Below are positions 25,301 through 33,673 of a stretch of DNA of 64,000 bases, piece after piece. Positions within the stretch are counted from its first letter, which is position 1. The number at the start of each line of letters is the position of its first letter. The notes beneath the pieces are model-generated. The model saw only the letters and a program-made list of their open reading frames with translations. It was not told the origin of the DNA and made no database searches. A program made the position numbers and the translations under genes. Source of the stretch: Kordiimonas gwangyangensis DSM 19435 = JCM 12864 (GTDB lineage: Bacteria; Pseudomonadota; Alphaproteobacteria; Sphingomonadales; Kordiimonadaceae); contig NZ_AQXF01000003.1 of NCBI RefSeq assembly GCF_000375545.1, positions 266,595-330,594 on the forward strand, given 5' to 3'.

Positions 25301-26075
25301 CGCTGACGGCAGCCTCACCCTTCATTTCGAAGGCAAAAGTTACTTCGGCTACACAGGCGGCACGCTCGAGGTGCGCAATGCGGCAACTGGAGACCTGGTC
25401 GCGAGCGCAAATCCAGATCGTGGTGACGCACAAGAAGGGTCGGATGCTTTCGAGATCGCACTGCCCGCAGGGCTGGACGCTGGCGATTACGTTGTAAGTG
25501 TCGGTCGTCAATTCGCCCGTATTGAACTGCCAACGGGTGAGTGGGTTTCCTCCGGTCGCGTTGCCGGGGATAGCTGGACCTTCACGGTGGCAGAAGAAAA
25601 GGCCATTACTGCGTCAAGCATGAGCCTTGGCATCTTCCATACGGATGAAGGTATGGGCGGTCTTGCTGATGATACAGTGTTGCTTGATGTTCCTGCTGAC
25701 ACGGATGGTACTGTCGGCATCGAACCGTGGAACCAGCGCGATGACGTGCTGCTGCCCGTGGACGGTGACGACGAAGGCACCGTTGGCATTGAGCCTTGGT
25801 TGCAACGCGGTGATCAGCGCCCTTCAGGCGAGGACTTTGGTGATGACATCGTCAGTATCGAACCTTGGCTACGTGACGGCACGGTCAATCTCGACGCCGG
25901 CGACGCACCTGATGACGGCGTGATGGGTATTGAGCCTTGGCTGCAGCGCGGCGACGTCACCTTGCCGGTTGCGGAGGAAGAGCCGAGCTTTGGCATAGAG
26001 CCATGGCTAATGAGCGGTCGCTTCGCTGACACGCAAGACTTTATGCGTGTAGCGTTTGATCTCGATAGTCTCTAG
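22344..26075 (+). CDS. Giant right-handed beta-helix protein with four tandem repeats and IEPW-motif tail
   Basis: 1243 aa. Residues 1-430 form a right-handed parallel beta-helix (pectate-lyase/alginate-epimerase-like): it opens with DGSGNFTDIQSALNAA and has rungs such as ITIENCRLHDSGRDVIKV and IVISGNHIHHTA. Residues 441-527 look like a fibronectin/Ig-type domain (TTPPEAPVV ... VEAVDGAGNVSS). Four ~118-aa repeats follow (about 563-682, 722-841, 845-961, 966-1083), each with SYxGYT, TGEVV, GDAQQG and GRQFARIELPxGEWV; a PPxEE linker (686-720) separates the first two. The acidic tail 1084-1243 has five IEPW motifs. No signal peptide, so type I or another leaderless export is suspected. Whether it is an enzyme, adhesin or structural protein is unknown. 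Confidence 0.85.
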   Translation: MAQHIVAQDGSGNFTDIQSALNAAQPGDTVYIRAGVYEVPGGLELNTPNVTVSGYPGDATPQIVAPNGADGPHAVFTFDIDADGSTIRNLDMSGGREYVVKLDTALEYDDRSFGHTGQAASNITIENCRLHDSGRDVIKVTPNCDNVKILNNEIFGSGRAGTTDDYPANNAEGIDVVNGDNIVISGNHIHHTATSGAYVKGGSKDALIENNLIEHTGLSTANVPNSGAGISLGYETDAEFYDDDNTGFVGAFNATVRNNIVRDTMDSGIQMVAAHDAVIEGNTIINAGGEGGDSTRWYLGGISAYPQVTYTGPTDTVVSQVKNPTIINNIVVTAPMENGDEVWASNDPLVFSGSPDLSGAVIDGNVYWDGNGVTRFDGRTFEDHKAETGFDGNSQIMDPTDMLDANGAPIPGSALAETGAGATVADHYGFREGYEPTPVGDTTPPEAPVVTHAEDYDTEYYHGKLIYWEGSDDSVYYKVYLNGEYAGYTTASGYYLNREGTYEITVEAVDGAGNVSSVSESFSVTYGDPDANPPSEDPGTGQPGDGGDEPPAGDPVQTYPGDVEFVETPDADGIAGVHFSLPSEGEDGLLVIQFEGSSYYGYTSGAVEIRNADTGEVVFTADPDVGDAQQGQGYFEVAIPADLADGNYELVIGRQFARIELPSGEWVTSGEVGGDGWRFTVGDGNSEPPAEEPPVDEPPVEEPPVEEPPAEEPPAEEPAEGVFTPIDGALGVYGFTVIDAEGDTPAQLVLHFEGRTYFGYTGGKLELIDQTTGEVVLTIDPDLGDAQQGNDTYVVELPEALEHGDYALSVGRQFARLELPSGEWVASGSVDAEDTAFTLGGGAGYTPVENVVGVDGISLVWNESGEGVLTVHFAGTSYYGYTDGVLEIRNAATGEVVFTADPELGDAQQGSDVFAVTLPDSLPEGDYEVSLGYQFARIELPNGEWVTTGEVAESGVGFSVDPEVDYRAVEGVAGIAGITIEPASAGADGSLTLHFEGKSYFGYTGGTLEVRNAATGDLVASANPDRGDAQEGSDAFEIALPAGLDAGDYVVSVGRQFARIELPTGEWVSSGRVAGDSWTFTVAEEKAITASSMSLGIFHTDEGMGGLADDTVLLDVPADTDGTVGIEPWNQRDDVLLPVDGDDEGTVGIEPWLQRGDQRPSGEDFGDDIVSIEPWLRDGTVNLDAGDAPDDGVMGIEPWLQRGDVTLPVAEEEPSFGIEPWLMSGRFADTQDFMRVAFDLDSL
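24030..25589 (+). repeat. Four in-frame coding repeats (~118 codons each)
   Basis: Within the beta-helix gene, four tandem units share the core SY(Y/F)GYTxGxLE, TGEVVFTADP, GDAQQG, LPxGEWV. The first pair is split by a Pro-Glu-rich linker. Units are diverged at DNA level but highly similar in protein, indicating old duplications under selection. Confidence 0.85.
25719..26006 (+). repeat. Five IEPW motifs at 22-24 residue spacing in the protein tail
   Basis: IEPW occurs at residues 1126, 1149, 1172, 1196 and 1218, each preceded by an acidic stretch and mostly followed by LQRGD or a variant (NQRDD, LRDG, LMSG). The pattern resembles short linear sorting or binding motifs; I do not recognise it. 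Confidence 0.8.
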
Positions 26076-26090
26076 TTCGGAAATAAAGAA

Positions 26091-26120
26091 ATCTGTCGGG
26101 TGGATTTCCGCCCGACAGAT
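26091..26120 (-). terminator. Strong hairpin terminator between convergent genes
   Basis: 13-bp stem (ATCTGTCGGG plus TGG, paired to CCG plus CCCGACAGAT) with ATTT loop. On the minus strand it is followed by TTCTTTATTTCC, so it best serves the leftward propeller gene but may stop both. Confidence 0.8.
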
Positions 26121-26134
26121 GGCGAAGCGTGATA

Positions 26135-26995
26135 TCAGGGCTGACCAAGTGCCGTGATCGGCGCACGCCAGATGTCACTTTTGCCGCGCCCATCCTTGCA
26201 GGTGGCAGACCAGTAGAACCAATCAGGCTCTGCCGCGCTCACCGATGGCCCGAAGTTGAGGCCGGTACGGCAATTGAACAGCTTGGGCAGTTCGCTTTTT
26301 TTGCTCCAGACCTTGTCCACTTTCTCTGCGAAGCGCAGGCGTACGTCGCCGTCGCCCTCGAACGTGCCTTGGGAATAGACCATGCGGCTATCGCCGGGCA
26401 GGAAAGCCGCGTCAAAATCCTCCCGCGCTGAATTGATGGCGGGCCCGAGGTTCTTAGGTGTTGCCCATGCTCCGTCAACTTTGTCCGAGATAAACAGGTC
26501 ATGTTTGCCGTAGCCGCCATGGCCGTCTGATGCGAACAGCAGTTTGGTGCCGCTCGCATTCAACACCGGCGCCCAATCATCACCCTTGCTGTTGACAGTA
26601 CCACCTAGATTTGCCGGTTTTCCGAAGCTCCCGGTTTCAGCGTCGAATGAGACTTCATAAAGATCATCACCGCCAAACCCGCCCTCGCGGTCCGAGAAAA
26701 AGAGCAGCGAGCGACCGTCTGGCGCGAAGGAGGGATCAAATTCCGTCGCGGCTGTATTGAAGGGCACTGCCTCTGTCGCGCCCCAGCCGTCCTTGGTTTT
26801 GCGGCTCATGAACAGGTCAAGGCCTGCATCCGTGCCCACGCCCCACACAGCGAACTGGCCGTCGGGAGATATAGTCAGCTTTACGTCGGTGTTGACGCTG
26901 GAAAATTCCACCAACTCGCGCGTTGGTGCGTCTTGCGCCAGTACCGCAGTGGCACTAAGAGCAACGGATGCCAGCACGTAACATATTGTCTTCAT
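26135..26995 (-). CDS. Exported PD40/TolB-like beta-propeller protein
   Basis: 286 aa from ATG 26995, with GGAGGGGG upstream. Signal peptide MKTICYVLASVALSATAVLA, cleaved before QDAPT. The mature part consists of WD40-like/PD40 blades: LTISPDGQFAVWGV, DPSFAPDGRSLLFFSDREGG, WAPVLNASGTKLLFASDGHGG, DFDAAFLPGDSRMVYSQ. Cys residues in FNCRTGLN and SATCKDG may form a disulfide. Periplasmic binding or scaffold function is likely; no enzyme signature. Single gene, divergent from the Gfo/Idh oxidoreductase. Confidence 0.85.
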   Translation of the reverse strand: MKTICYVLASVALSATAVLAQDAPTRELVEFSSVNTDVKLTISPDGQFAVWGVGTDAGLDLFMSRKTKDGWGATEAVPFNTAATEFDPSFAPDGRSLLFFSDREGGFGGDDLYEVSFDAETGSFGKPANLGGTVNSKGDDWAPVLNASGTKLLFASDGHGGYGKHDLFISDKVDGAWATPKNLGPAINSAREDFDAAFLPGDSRMVYSQGTFEGDGDVRLRFAEKVDKVWSKKSELPKLFNCRTGLNFGPSVSAAEPDWFYWSATCKDGRGKSDIWRAPITALGQP

Positions 26996-27111
26996 TTTGC
27001 TTTCCCCCTCCATTGTCGTGCAGTCTACAGTAAACCGTAGGCGCTTGCACGTTGTCAGTGGCGGCAAATTTTGCGACATAGGGTGTGGGTGATCATCAGG
27101 AGTACAGGCGC

Positions 27112-28155
27112 ATGACAATAAGGGCAGGGGTAATCGGGTACGGCCTATCGGCGAAGGTGTTTCACCTGCCATTCCTGAAAGCGCTCGATGCGTTTGAGGT
27201 GAAGGCCATCAGTACCTCGCGTGTGGAAGAAGCGGCAGCGGACTGGCCGGATGCGCGCATATATGCAGACCCTGAGGCGATGATTGCAGACGATGGTCTT
27301 GATCTCATCATTAACACGGCACCCAACCATGCACACTTTCCGCTCTCCGCCGCAGCACTGCGGGCGGGCAAACATGTTGTGGTGGAGAAGCCTTTTGTGA
27401 CGCGTCTTGAGGATGGTGACGCCCTGATCAAGCTCGCGGCTGAAAACAAACGTGTGCTGAGCATCTATCACAACCGCCGCTGGGACGGAGATTTCCTCAC
27501 TGTTCAGAAATTGATCAGCGAAGGCAAGCTTGGGCCTGTTCGGTATTTCGAAACCCATTTTGACCGTTTCCGCCCCGTCGTGCGCGACACGTGGCGCGAA
27601 AGTGACGGTGAGGGTAGTGGCATTCTGTTTGACCTTGGCCCCCACCTTGTTGACCAGACGCTGACACTCTTTGGCATGCCAAAGGCACTGACAGCGCAGG
27701 TTATGATGGCGCGTGCGGGTGCTCGCAGCGACGACATGTTCCGGCTTACCTTGCACTATGACGGCATGCTTGCCGTGCTGGTCTCAAGTCCATTCTGTGC
27801 GGCGCCAAATCTCCGCTATAAAGTCGAAGGGGAAGCGGGCAATTACGTTAAATATGGCCTCGATCCGCAAGAGGCGCGCTTGCGTGAAGGTATCCAGCCA
27901 AATGGAGCCATATGGGCAGCGGAAGACCCGGCTGACTATGGTCAACTTTACACAGCGCAGGGCTCCGAGCCGGTTGAGAGCGTGACGGGTGGCTATCAGG
28001 GCTATTATTACGCACTGGCCAACAGTATTGCCTCGGGCGGGGAGCCGCCGGTGACTGCCTCTCAGGCACTCACGGTGCTGCGCCTCCTTGAGATCGCGCG
28101 GGAGAGCTCAGAGACCGGCCGCACTATTCCGCTTTCAGTGCCCAAGGATGCGTAG
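27112..28155 (+). CDS. Gfo/Idh/MocA-family oxidoreductase
   Basis: 347 aa from ATG 27112 with AGGAG upstream. Rossmann N-terminus IRAGVIGYGLSAKVFHLPFL, then the catalytic-lysine motif VVVEKPFVTRLEDGDALI and ILFDLGPHLVDQTLTLFG in the C-terminal alpha/beta domain. NAD(P)-dependent dehydrogenase of a sugar-like or polyol substrate; closest in layout to YdgJ/YhhX-type members. Monocistronic, upstream of but not overlapping the urease region. Confidence 0.9.
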   Translation: MTIRAGVIGYGLSAKVFHLPFLKALDAFEVKAISTSRVEEAAADWPDARIYADPEAMIADDGLDLIINTAPNHAHFPLSAAALRAGKHVVVEKPFVTRLEDGDALIKLAAENKRVLSIYHNRRWDGDFLTVQKLISEGKLGPVRYFETHFDRFRPVVRDTWRESDGEGSGILFDLGPHLVDQTLTLFGMPKALTAQVMMARAGARSDDMFRLTLHYDGMLAVLVSSPFCAAPNLRYKVEGEAGNYVKYGLDPQEARLREGIQPNGAIWAAEDPADYGQLYTAQGSEPVESVTGGYQGYYYALANSIASGGEPPVTASQALTVLRLLEIARESSETGRTIPLSVPKDA

Positions 28156-28415
28156 CGGCAGGCGGCCTCCGCCCTGTGCAGCAACAAAATTTCGGTTGAC
28201 GATCCGCTACCTGTTTTCCCATCATGAACTCAGAGAAGGGTGGTTGAGACTGCACACATAAGAAAAAGGCAGGCTTTTCCGCGAAATAATGAAGGTTTTG
28301 GGGCGCACAGTAACGTGCGACGCAGGCCCTGTTTTCGGAAACACTGTGATTTGTGACCAGGAAACCTGATGCACGGCATCGGGGCTGATTTTATGTCCAA
28401 ATGATAGGTGTTCTG

Positions 28416-28637
28416 ATGAAATTCTCGGTTTTTTCTCTCGTTTCTTTTGCCCTTTCATCGCCCGCGCTCGCGCATGCCGGTGATCACCAGCATTTTGACC
28501 TTTTAGCTGCACTCAAACATCTGGTAAGCGAGCCTTTCCATGTTGCGCTTGTGGTCGCCGCAGTTGCTGCAGCCTTATTGGTCATGCGCCTGAGGCGCCG
28601 ACAAGTTGTTAAGATGAAGGCAGTAGGCAAAGGGTAA
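28416..28637 (+). CDS. Small His-containing membrane protein preceding urease genes
   Basis: 73 aa from ATG 28416 (AGGTG upstream). Signal peptide MKFSVFSLVSFALSSPALA, then HAGDHQH right after the predicted cleavage site, a short amphipathic segment LLAALKHLVSEPFHVAL, one TM helix (VVAAVAAALLVM) and a basic tail RLRRRQ. The His cluster after the signal sequence recalls HupE/UreJ-type nickel proteins, of which this could be a minimal relative, but it is far shorter than those permeases. It ends 5 nt before ureD and probably starts the urease transcript. Role in nickel handling is a guess. Confidence 0.7.
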   Translation: MKFSVFSLVSFALSSPALAHAGDHQHFDLLAALKHLVSEPFHVALVVAAVAAALLVMRLRRRQVVKMKAVGKG

Positions 28638-28642
28638 CGCCC

Positions 28643-29506
28643 TTGGGTGTGCCTCGTCATATTTTACCCAAAAGTCCCGCACGGCTTGAGCGCGCGGTTG
28701 GTAAGCTGACGCTTGGCTTTCGTACCCGTGCGGGCCAAACTGGGCTTGGCGACCTGTATCAGCAAGGTTGCCTCAAGGCGCGTTTCCCGCGCCAGTTTGC
28801 GAACCGTTATAAAACCGGCGTTCTCATCAATACCACGGGTGGCATTGCCGATGGGGACTGTCTGGATACTGACATTGCACTGACTGACGGCACGCAAGTG
28901 GTGTTGACGACGCAGGCTGCGGAACGTGTCTATAAGGCCGCGAATATTGATGACCCGGCCAAAGTCTCAAACCGTATGGCGGTTGGGGCCGGTGCGTGTC
29001 TCTACTGGTTGCCGCAGGAAACAATCGTGTTTGATGGTGGCTCGCTGGCCCGCACTTACGATGTGGATATCGCTGAGGGCGCCACATGCCTGATGGCGGA
29101 GATGACCGTGTTTGGTCGCGTCGCGCGGGGTGAGGCGGTGGACAGTCTTTCTCTGTTTGACCGTTGGCGGATAAAGCATGCTGGCCGCCTCGTGTTTGCT
29201 GACGGCTTTCGGCTCGGTGGCGATATTGCCACCCCACAAGCCTCTGCTGCGCGGCTGCAAGGTGCGACAGCCATCGCGACGCTCTTTTATATCGGGCCCG
29301 GATGTGCTGCGAAGCGCGAAATTTTACGGGAGTGTTTTGACGGCGTGGCGTGTGCGGCGGGCTGCACCTTAAGGGGCGAATTGTTGATTGCGCGCATTGC
29401 TGACGCCAACCCAAGCGATGTGCGCGCAACCATGATGAAAGCTATCGCCGCACTTGATGCAGATCGGGGCATGGCGTCGCCCGTTCTGTCCCGCTGGATT
29501 TTCTGA
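28643..29506 (+). CDS. ureD: Urease accessory protein UreD
   Basis: 287 aa read from TTG 28643, which has AAAGGG about 8 nt upstream; GTG 28649 is an alternative two codons later. UreD scaffolds the UreF-UreG complex on apo-urease during nickel insertion. Family features include [19 protein letters not shown], the [19 protein letters not shown] segment, [31 protein letters not shown] and MAEMTVFGR. First structural gene of the urease set, 16 nt before ureA. Confidence 0.93.
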   Translation: MGVPRHILPKSPARLERAVGKLTLGFRTRAGQTGLGDLYQQGCLKARFPRQFANRYKTGVLINTTGGIADGDCLDTDIALTDGTQVVLTTQAAERVYKAANIDDPAKVSNRMAVGAGACLYWLPQETIVFDGGSLARTYDVDIAEGATCLMAEMTVFGRVARGEAVDSLSLFDRWRIKHAGRLVFADGFRLGGDIATPQASAARLQGATAIATLFYIGPGCAAKREILRECFDGVACAAGCTLRGELLIARIADANPSDVRATMMKAIAALDADRGMASPVLSRWIF

Positions 29507-29522
29507 TTTTAGGAAGAAGCTG

Positions 29523-29825
29523 ATGAATCTCACCCCACGAGAGAAAGACAAACTGCTGATCAGCGTCGCCGCTATGGTGGCGGAGCGCCGCCTTAAGCGC
29601 GGCGTGAAACTGAATTACCCTGAGGCCGTGGCGCTGATTTCCGACTTTGTGCTCGAAGGCGCACGTGACGGTCGCACTGTGGCGGACCTGATGGCCGCTG
29701 GCGCTACTGTGCTGACGCGCGAACAGGTGATGGAAGGGGTGCCGGAGATGATCCATGAAGTGCAGGTCGAGGCCACATTCCCGGACGGCACCAAGCTCGT
29801 GACCGTTCATGAACCGATCCGCTGA
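29523..29825 (+). CDS. ureA: Urease gamma subunit
   Basis: 100 aa, the standard size. Starts [20 protein letters not shown], the diagnostic N-terminus, and ends with [15 protein letters not shown]. An upstream in-frame extension from 29454 lies inside ureD and is rejected. Part of the (alpha-beta-gamma)3 urease that hydrolyses urea to ammonia and carbamate in the cytoplasm. The separate gamma and beta genes are the usual arrangement outside Helicobacter. Confidence 0.96.
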   Translation: MNLTPREKDKLLISVAAMVAERRLKRGVKLNYPEAVALISDFVLEGARDGRTVADLMAAGATVLTREQVMEGVPEMIHEVQVEATFPDGTKLVTVHEPIR

Positions 29826-29836
29826 AGGAGGCCAGA

Positions 29837-30145
29837 ATGATACCCGGTGAAATTATTGCAGGCGGCGGTGATCTGGTCCTCAATGAAGGCCTGGACACGA
29901 TTGAGCTGAGTGTTGCCAACACCGGCGACCGTCCGGTGCAAGTGGGTAGCCACTATCATTTTTTTGAAATGAATGACGCGCTGGTCTTCGACCGGGCTAC
30001 CGCGCGCGGCATGCGGCTTGATATCCCGGCTGGCACCGCTGTGCGTTTTGAGCCCGGCATGGAACGCACGGTCAAGCTGGTACCATTTACGGGCGCTCGC
30101 AGGGTTTACGGATTTCAGGGTAAGGTGATGGGAGGGCTGGACTGA
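29837..30145 (+). CDS. ureB: Urease beta subunit
   Basis: 102 aa. [18 protein letters not shown] at the start and [20 protein letters not shown] and [15 protein letters not shown] are family signatures. GAAGGAGG precedes the ATG. Its stop overlaps the ureC start by one base. Confidence 0.96.
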   Translation: MIPGEIIAGGGDLVLNEGLDTIELSVANTGDRPVQVGSHYHFFEMNDALVFDRATARGMRLDIPAGTAVRFEPGMERTVKLVPFTGARRVYGFQGKVMGGLD

Positions 30146-31860
30146 TGGCTTACCGCATGAAACGCGGCGACTATGCCGCCATGTTCGGGCCCACGGTCGG
30201 GGACAAGGTGCGCCTTGCGGACACTGACCTGTTTGTTGAGGTGGAGAAGGATTTCACCACCTACGGCAATGAGGTGAAATTTGGTGGCGGCAAGGTGATC
30301 CGTGACGGCATGGGGCAATCACAAATCTCCCGCGCGGACGGCGCGGTGGATACCGTCATCACCAATGCGTTGATCATCGACCATACCGGCATCATCAAGG
30401 CGGATGTGGGCCTCAAGGATGGCCGTATCGCCGCCATCGGCAAAGCTGGTAACCCCGATGTGCAGCCGGGTGTTGATATCATCATCGGCCCCGGTACAGA
30501 AGCGATTGCAGGCGAAGGTAAAATCCTGACGGCGGGCGGGTTTGATGCCCACATCCATTTCATCTGCCCGCAGCAGATCGAGGAAGCCTTGATGTCCGGT
30601 GTTACTACCATGCTTGGCGGCGGTACGGGGCCAGCGACGGGGACCAACGCCACCACTTGCACGCCGGGGCCGTGGCACATTGCGCGCATGCTGCAGGCGG
30701 CGGAGGCCTTCCCGATGAACCTTGCCTTTGCGGGCAAGGGCAACGCCAGCACGCCGGGTGCGCTTGAGGAACAGATCAGGGCGGGGGCCTGTGCCCTCAA
30801 ACTGCATGAAGACTGGGGGACGACACCTGCCGCCATCGATTGCTGCCTCTCGGTCGCGGACGCGATGGACATTCAGGTGATGATCCACACAGATACGCTT
30901 AATGAAAGCGGCTTTGTGGAGGATACGATCAAGGCGATTGCGGGCCGCACCATCCACGCGTTCCATACTGAAGGCGCAGGCGGCGGTCACGCGCCTGATA
31001 TCATCAAGGTGGTGGGGTTCGAGAATTTCATTCCGTCCTCCACCAACCCCACGCGGCCTTACACCCGGAACACGGTAGATGAACACCTGGATATGCTGAT
31101 GGTGTGCCACCACCTTGACCCCAGTATCCCTGAGGATATCGCTTTTGCCGAAAGCCGCATCCGGAAGGAAACCATCGCCGCAGAAGATGTGCTGCATGAC
31201 ATGGGCGCGTTTTCGATCATCGCGTCAGACAGCCAGGCCATGGGGCGCGTGGGCGAAGTGGTCATCCGCACGTGGCAAACTGCGGACAAGATGAAACGTC
31301 AGCGCGGGCGGCTCACGGAAGAAACGGGCGACAACGATAATTTCCGTGTCAAACGTTACATCGCCAAATACACCATCAATCCGGCCATTGCGCATGGCAT
31401 GTCGAAGCATATTGGCTCGGTCGAGGTTGGCAAACTTGCGGACCTCGTGCTGTGGTCGCCAGCCTTCTTTGGTGTGAAGCCGGATATGGTCTTGAAGATG
31501 GGCACCATTGCGGCCGCGTTGATGGGGGACCCGAATGCCTCCATCCCGACACCGCAGCCGGTGCATTACCGGCCCATGTTTGGTGCCTTTGGCCGCAGCC
31601 TGACGGCAAGTGCGGTGACCTTTGTGTCTGGCGCATCGCTTGAAGGTGACCTCGCTGGCGAGCTTGGTTTGCAGAAGGCGTTGTTAGCGGTTGAGGATAC
31701 GCGTGGCGCGAAGGCGAGCAAAAGCGCGATGATCCACAATAGCCTGCTGCCTGACGTCAGCGTGGACCCGGAGACCTATGAGGTCAAGGCGGACGGGCAA
31801 CTCATTACTTGCGAACCGGCGGACGTGTTGCCGATGGCGCAGCGCTATTTCATGTATTGA
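30145..31860 (+). CDS. ureC: Urease alpha (catalytic) subunit
   Basis: 571 aa amidohydrolase-fold catalytic subunit. Dinickel ligands are visible: [14 protein letters not shown] (HxH), the carbamylated lysine in [15 protein letters not shown], the His in [17 protein letters not shown], the active-site segment [16 protein letters not shown], and the Asp in [15 protein letters not shown]. The mobile-flap motif [20 protein letters not shown] is also present. Complete and with no missing catalytic residue, so an active urease is expected if nickel is supplied. Overlaps ureB by 1 nt; ureE follows after 9 nt. Confidence 0.97.
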   Translation: MAYRMKRGDYAAMFGPTVGDKVRLADTDLFVEVEKDFTTYGNEVKFGGGKVIRDGMGQSQISRADGAVDTVITNALIIDHTGIIKADVGLKDGRIAAIGKAGNPDVQPGVDIIIGPGTEAIAGEGKILTAGGFDAHIHFICPQQIEEALMSGVTTMLGGGTGPATGTNATTCTPGPWHIARMLQAAEAFPMNLAFAGKGNASTPGALEEQIRAGACALKLHEDWGTTPAAIDCCLSVADAMDIQVMIHTDTLNESGFVEDTIKAIAGRTIHAFHTEGAGGGHAPDIIKVVGFENFIPSSTNPTRPYTRNTVDEHLDMLMVCHHLDPSIPEDIAFAESRIRKETIAAEDVLHDMGAFSIIASDSQAMGRVGEVVIRTWQTADKMKRQRGRLTEETGDNDNFRVKRYIAKYTINPAIAHGMSKHIGSVEVGKLADLVLWSPAFFGVKPDMVLKMGTIAAALMGDPNASIPTPQPVHYRPMFGAFGRSLTASAVTFVSGASLEGDLAGELGLQKALLAVEDTRGAKASKSAMIHNSLLPDVSVDPETYEVKADGQLITCEPADVLPMAQRYFMY

Positions 31861-31869
31861 GGCACACCA

Positions 31870-32388
31870 ATGGCACACCAGCATCTCACCGCGAACGAAG
31901 TTTTGAGCAAGGGTACATGGCACGGAACTGCCACTGACCGCGTCGTGTTATCGTATGATGACCGTTTCAGGCGGCGTATCATGCTGACAAGCGAGAAGGG
32001 CCGGGAAATCCTCCTGAGCCTCAAGGAAGCGATCCTGCTACAAACAGGTGACGCATTGCTGGCGGACGGCGACCAGTTGATTGAGGTGGTTGCAGCGCCT
32101 GAAAAGCTTATCGAGATCCGCTGCGAAAGCCCGCATGCGCTGTTGCGCACAGCTTGGCATCTTGGTAACCGGCATCTTGCAACCGAGATCATGGAAGGGT
32201 CATTACGCATCCGATATGATAAAGTGATCCTTGATATGGTCGAAGGGCTGGGCGCTGCTGCGACCATCATCGAGGCTCCCTTTAATCCTGAAGGTGGCGC
32301 CTATTCGGGCGGCGGGCATACCAAGGTCCACAGTCACCATCACGACCATGACCACGAGCACGGCCATGACCACCACCATCACCACTGA
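31870..32388 (+). CDS. ureE: Urease nickel metallochaperone UreE
   Basis: 172 aa. N-terminal peptide-binding domain and C-terminal ferredoxin-like Ni-binding domain (WHLGNRHLATEIMEGSLRIR with the interface His). The tail is strongly His-rich ([19 protein letters not shown]), as in Klebsiella-type UreE that stores several Ni ions. The DNA for this tail also contains the start of ureF. Confidence 0.94.
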   Translation: MAHQHLTANEVLSKGTWHGTATDRVVLSYDDRFRRRIMLTSEKGREILLSLKEAILLQTGDALLADGDQLIEVVAAPEKLIEIRCESPHALLRTAWHLGNRHLATEIMEGSLRIRYDKVILDMVEGLGAAATIIEAPFNPEGGAYSGGGHTKVHSHHHDHDHEHGHDHHHHH

Positions 32389-33046
32389 GCGCGCGTTATA
32401 CCGCCTTATGACATGGCTGTCCCCATCCTATCCGGTCGGGGCCTATACCTATAGCCATGGGCTGGAGCATGCGGTGGATGTGGGCTGGGTGACGGACCGG
32501 TTGAGCACTGAGGCTTGGGTTGCGGCTACCCTTCGCCATGGTGGTGGTTTCAGTGATGCTGTGCTTCTGAAGGCGGCCTATGAAGCTGAAGCCGAGCTGG
32601 CTGAGGTTGCTGAGTTGGCTATCGCCTTCACGCCGACGGCAGAACTGGCGCTCGAAAGCGAAATGCAGGGCGCGGCGTTTCTTGAGATGACGCAAAAGGC
32701 GTGGCCGGAAGCCGCGCTTGAACGTCTGACTGCGGTTTGGTCTGGCCCATACGCTTACCCGGTGGTGGTTGGTGTGGCGGCCAAAGGTGCAGGCATTGCG
32801 CTTGATCAGGTGCTCGAGGCTTACCTGCATGCGTTCGCGGCCAACTTGGTCTCCGCGGCTGTGCGGCTCATCCCTCTCGGTCAGACTGACGGGCAATTGA
32901 TTACAGCCGCCCTTGAAGCCGTGATGGCGGAAGCCGTGATTGAGGCAAAGGACACAACACCAGACAATCTGGCGACGACCGCCTTTATGGCGGACATCGC
33001 ATCGATGAAACATGAAACACAATATACGAGGTTATTCAGGTCATGA
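32366..33046 (+). CDS. ureF: Urease accessory protein UreF
   Basis: 226 aa when started at ATG 32366, inside the His-codon tail of ureE (23-nt overlap, +1 frame, reading [18 protein letters not shown]). Helical protein that with UreD and UreG delivers nickel. Conserved [18 protein letters not shown] near the N-terminus and the C-terminal Tyr-Thr-Arg-Leu-Phe-Arg-Ser end (TQYTRLFRS), as in typical UreF. ATG 32348 and 32408 are alternatives; 32366 keeps a normal N-terminal length. Overlaps ureG by 4 nt. Confidence 0.92.
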   Translation: MTTTITTERALYRLMTWLSPSYPVGAYTYSHGLEHAVDVGWVTDRLSTEAWVAATLRHGGGFSDAVLLKAAYEAEAELAEVAELAIAFTPTAELALESEMQGAAFLEMTQKAWPEAALERLTAVWSGPYAYPVVVGVAAKGAGIALDQVLEAYLHAFAANLVSAAVRLIPLGQTDGQLITAALEAVMAEAVIEAKDTTPDNLATTAFMADIASMKHETQYTRLFRS

Positions 33047-33666
33047 CTGTATCGCATCACGGCCCCTTGCGGGTGGGTATCGGTGGGCCGGTTGGTTCCG
33101 GCAAGACCGCGTTGACGGACGCGCTGTGTAAACATATGCGCGATAGCTATTCGGTGGCGGCCATCACCAACGATATCTACACCAAGGAAGATGCGGAATT
33201 TCTCACGCGCTCCGGCGCGTTGCCTGTGGAACGCATCATGGGGGTGGAGACAGGCGGTTGCCCGCACACCGCCATCCGCGAGGATGCTTCCATCAATATG
33301 GCGGCGGTGAGGGAAATGAGCGGCCGGTTCCCCGACCTTGAGATGGTGATTATTGAAAGCGGCGGCGATAATCTTGCAGCAACTTTTTCGCCCGAGTTGG
33401 CCGACATCACCATCTATGTGATTGACGTGTGCGCGGGAGACAAAATCCCGCGCAAGGGCGGGCCGGGCATCACCAAGTCCGACCTTCTGGTCATCAACAA
33501 GATCGACCTCGCGCAATATGTGGGCGCGGACCTTTCGGTCATGGACCGGGACAGCCGGAAAATGCGCGGAGAACGTCCGTTCATCTTCACGAACATCAGG
33601 GCAGGCAAAGGTGTTGCGGAGGTCGCTGACTTTATCGTCAAAACCGGCGGGCTTCGCCAGGTCTAG
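33043..33666 (+). CDS. ureG: Urease accessory GTPase UreG
   Basis: 207-aa SIMIBI GTPase that powers nickel transfer to urease. P-loop [18 protein letters not shown]; the Ni-binding invariant motif CPH is in [19 protein letters not shown] specificity motif in [17 protein letters not shown]. Normal length. Last gene of the urease operon; only 7 nt separate its stop from the convergent HAD gene, with no evident terminator. Confidence 0.96.
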   Translation: MTVSHHGPLRVGIGGPVGSGKTALTDALCKHMRDSYSVAAITNDIYTKEDAEFLTRSGALPVERIMGVETGGCPHTAIREDASINMAAVREMSGRFPDLEMVIIESGGDNLAATFSPELADITIYVIDVCAGDKIPRKGGPGITKSDLLVINKIDLAQYVGADLSVMDRDSRKMRGERPFIFTNIRAGKGVAEVADFIVKTGGLRQV

Positions 33667-33673
33667 GCCAAAT

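Noticed and set aside
24090-25511. 473-codon open frame antisense to the giant beta-helix gene
   Set aside because: It mirrors the repeats of the sense gene, has no ribosome site and no recognisable domain; GC-rich repetitive coding keeps the antisense frame open by chance.
28190-28230. Sigma-70-like TTGACG before the urease operon
   Set aside because: No acceptable -10 hexamer at correct spacing.
32330-32385. CAC/CAT simple repeat looking like a microsatellite
   Set aside because: It is the His-rich tail of UreE, explained by protein function.
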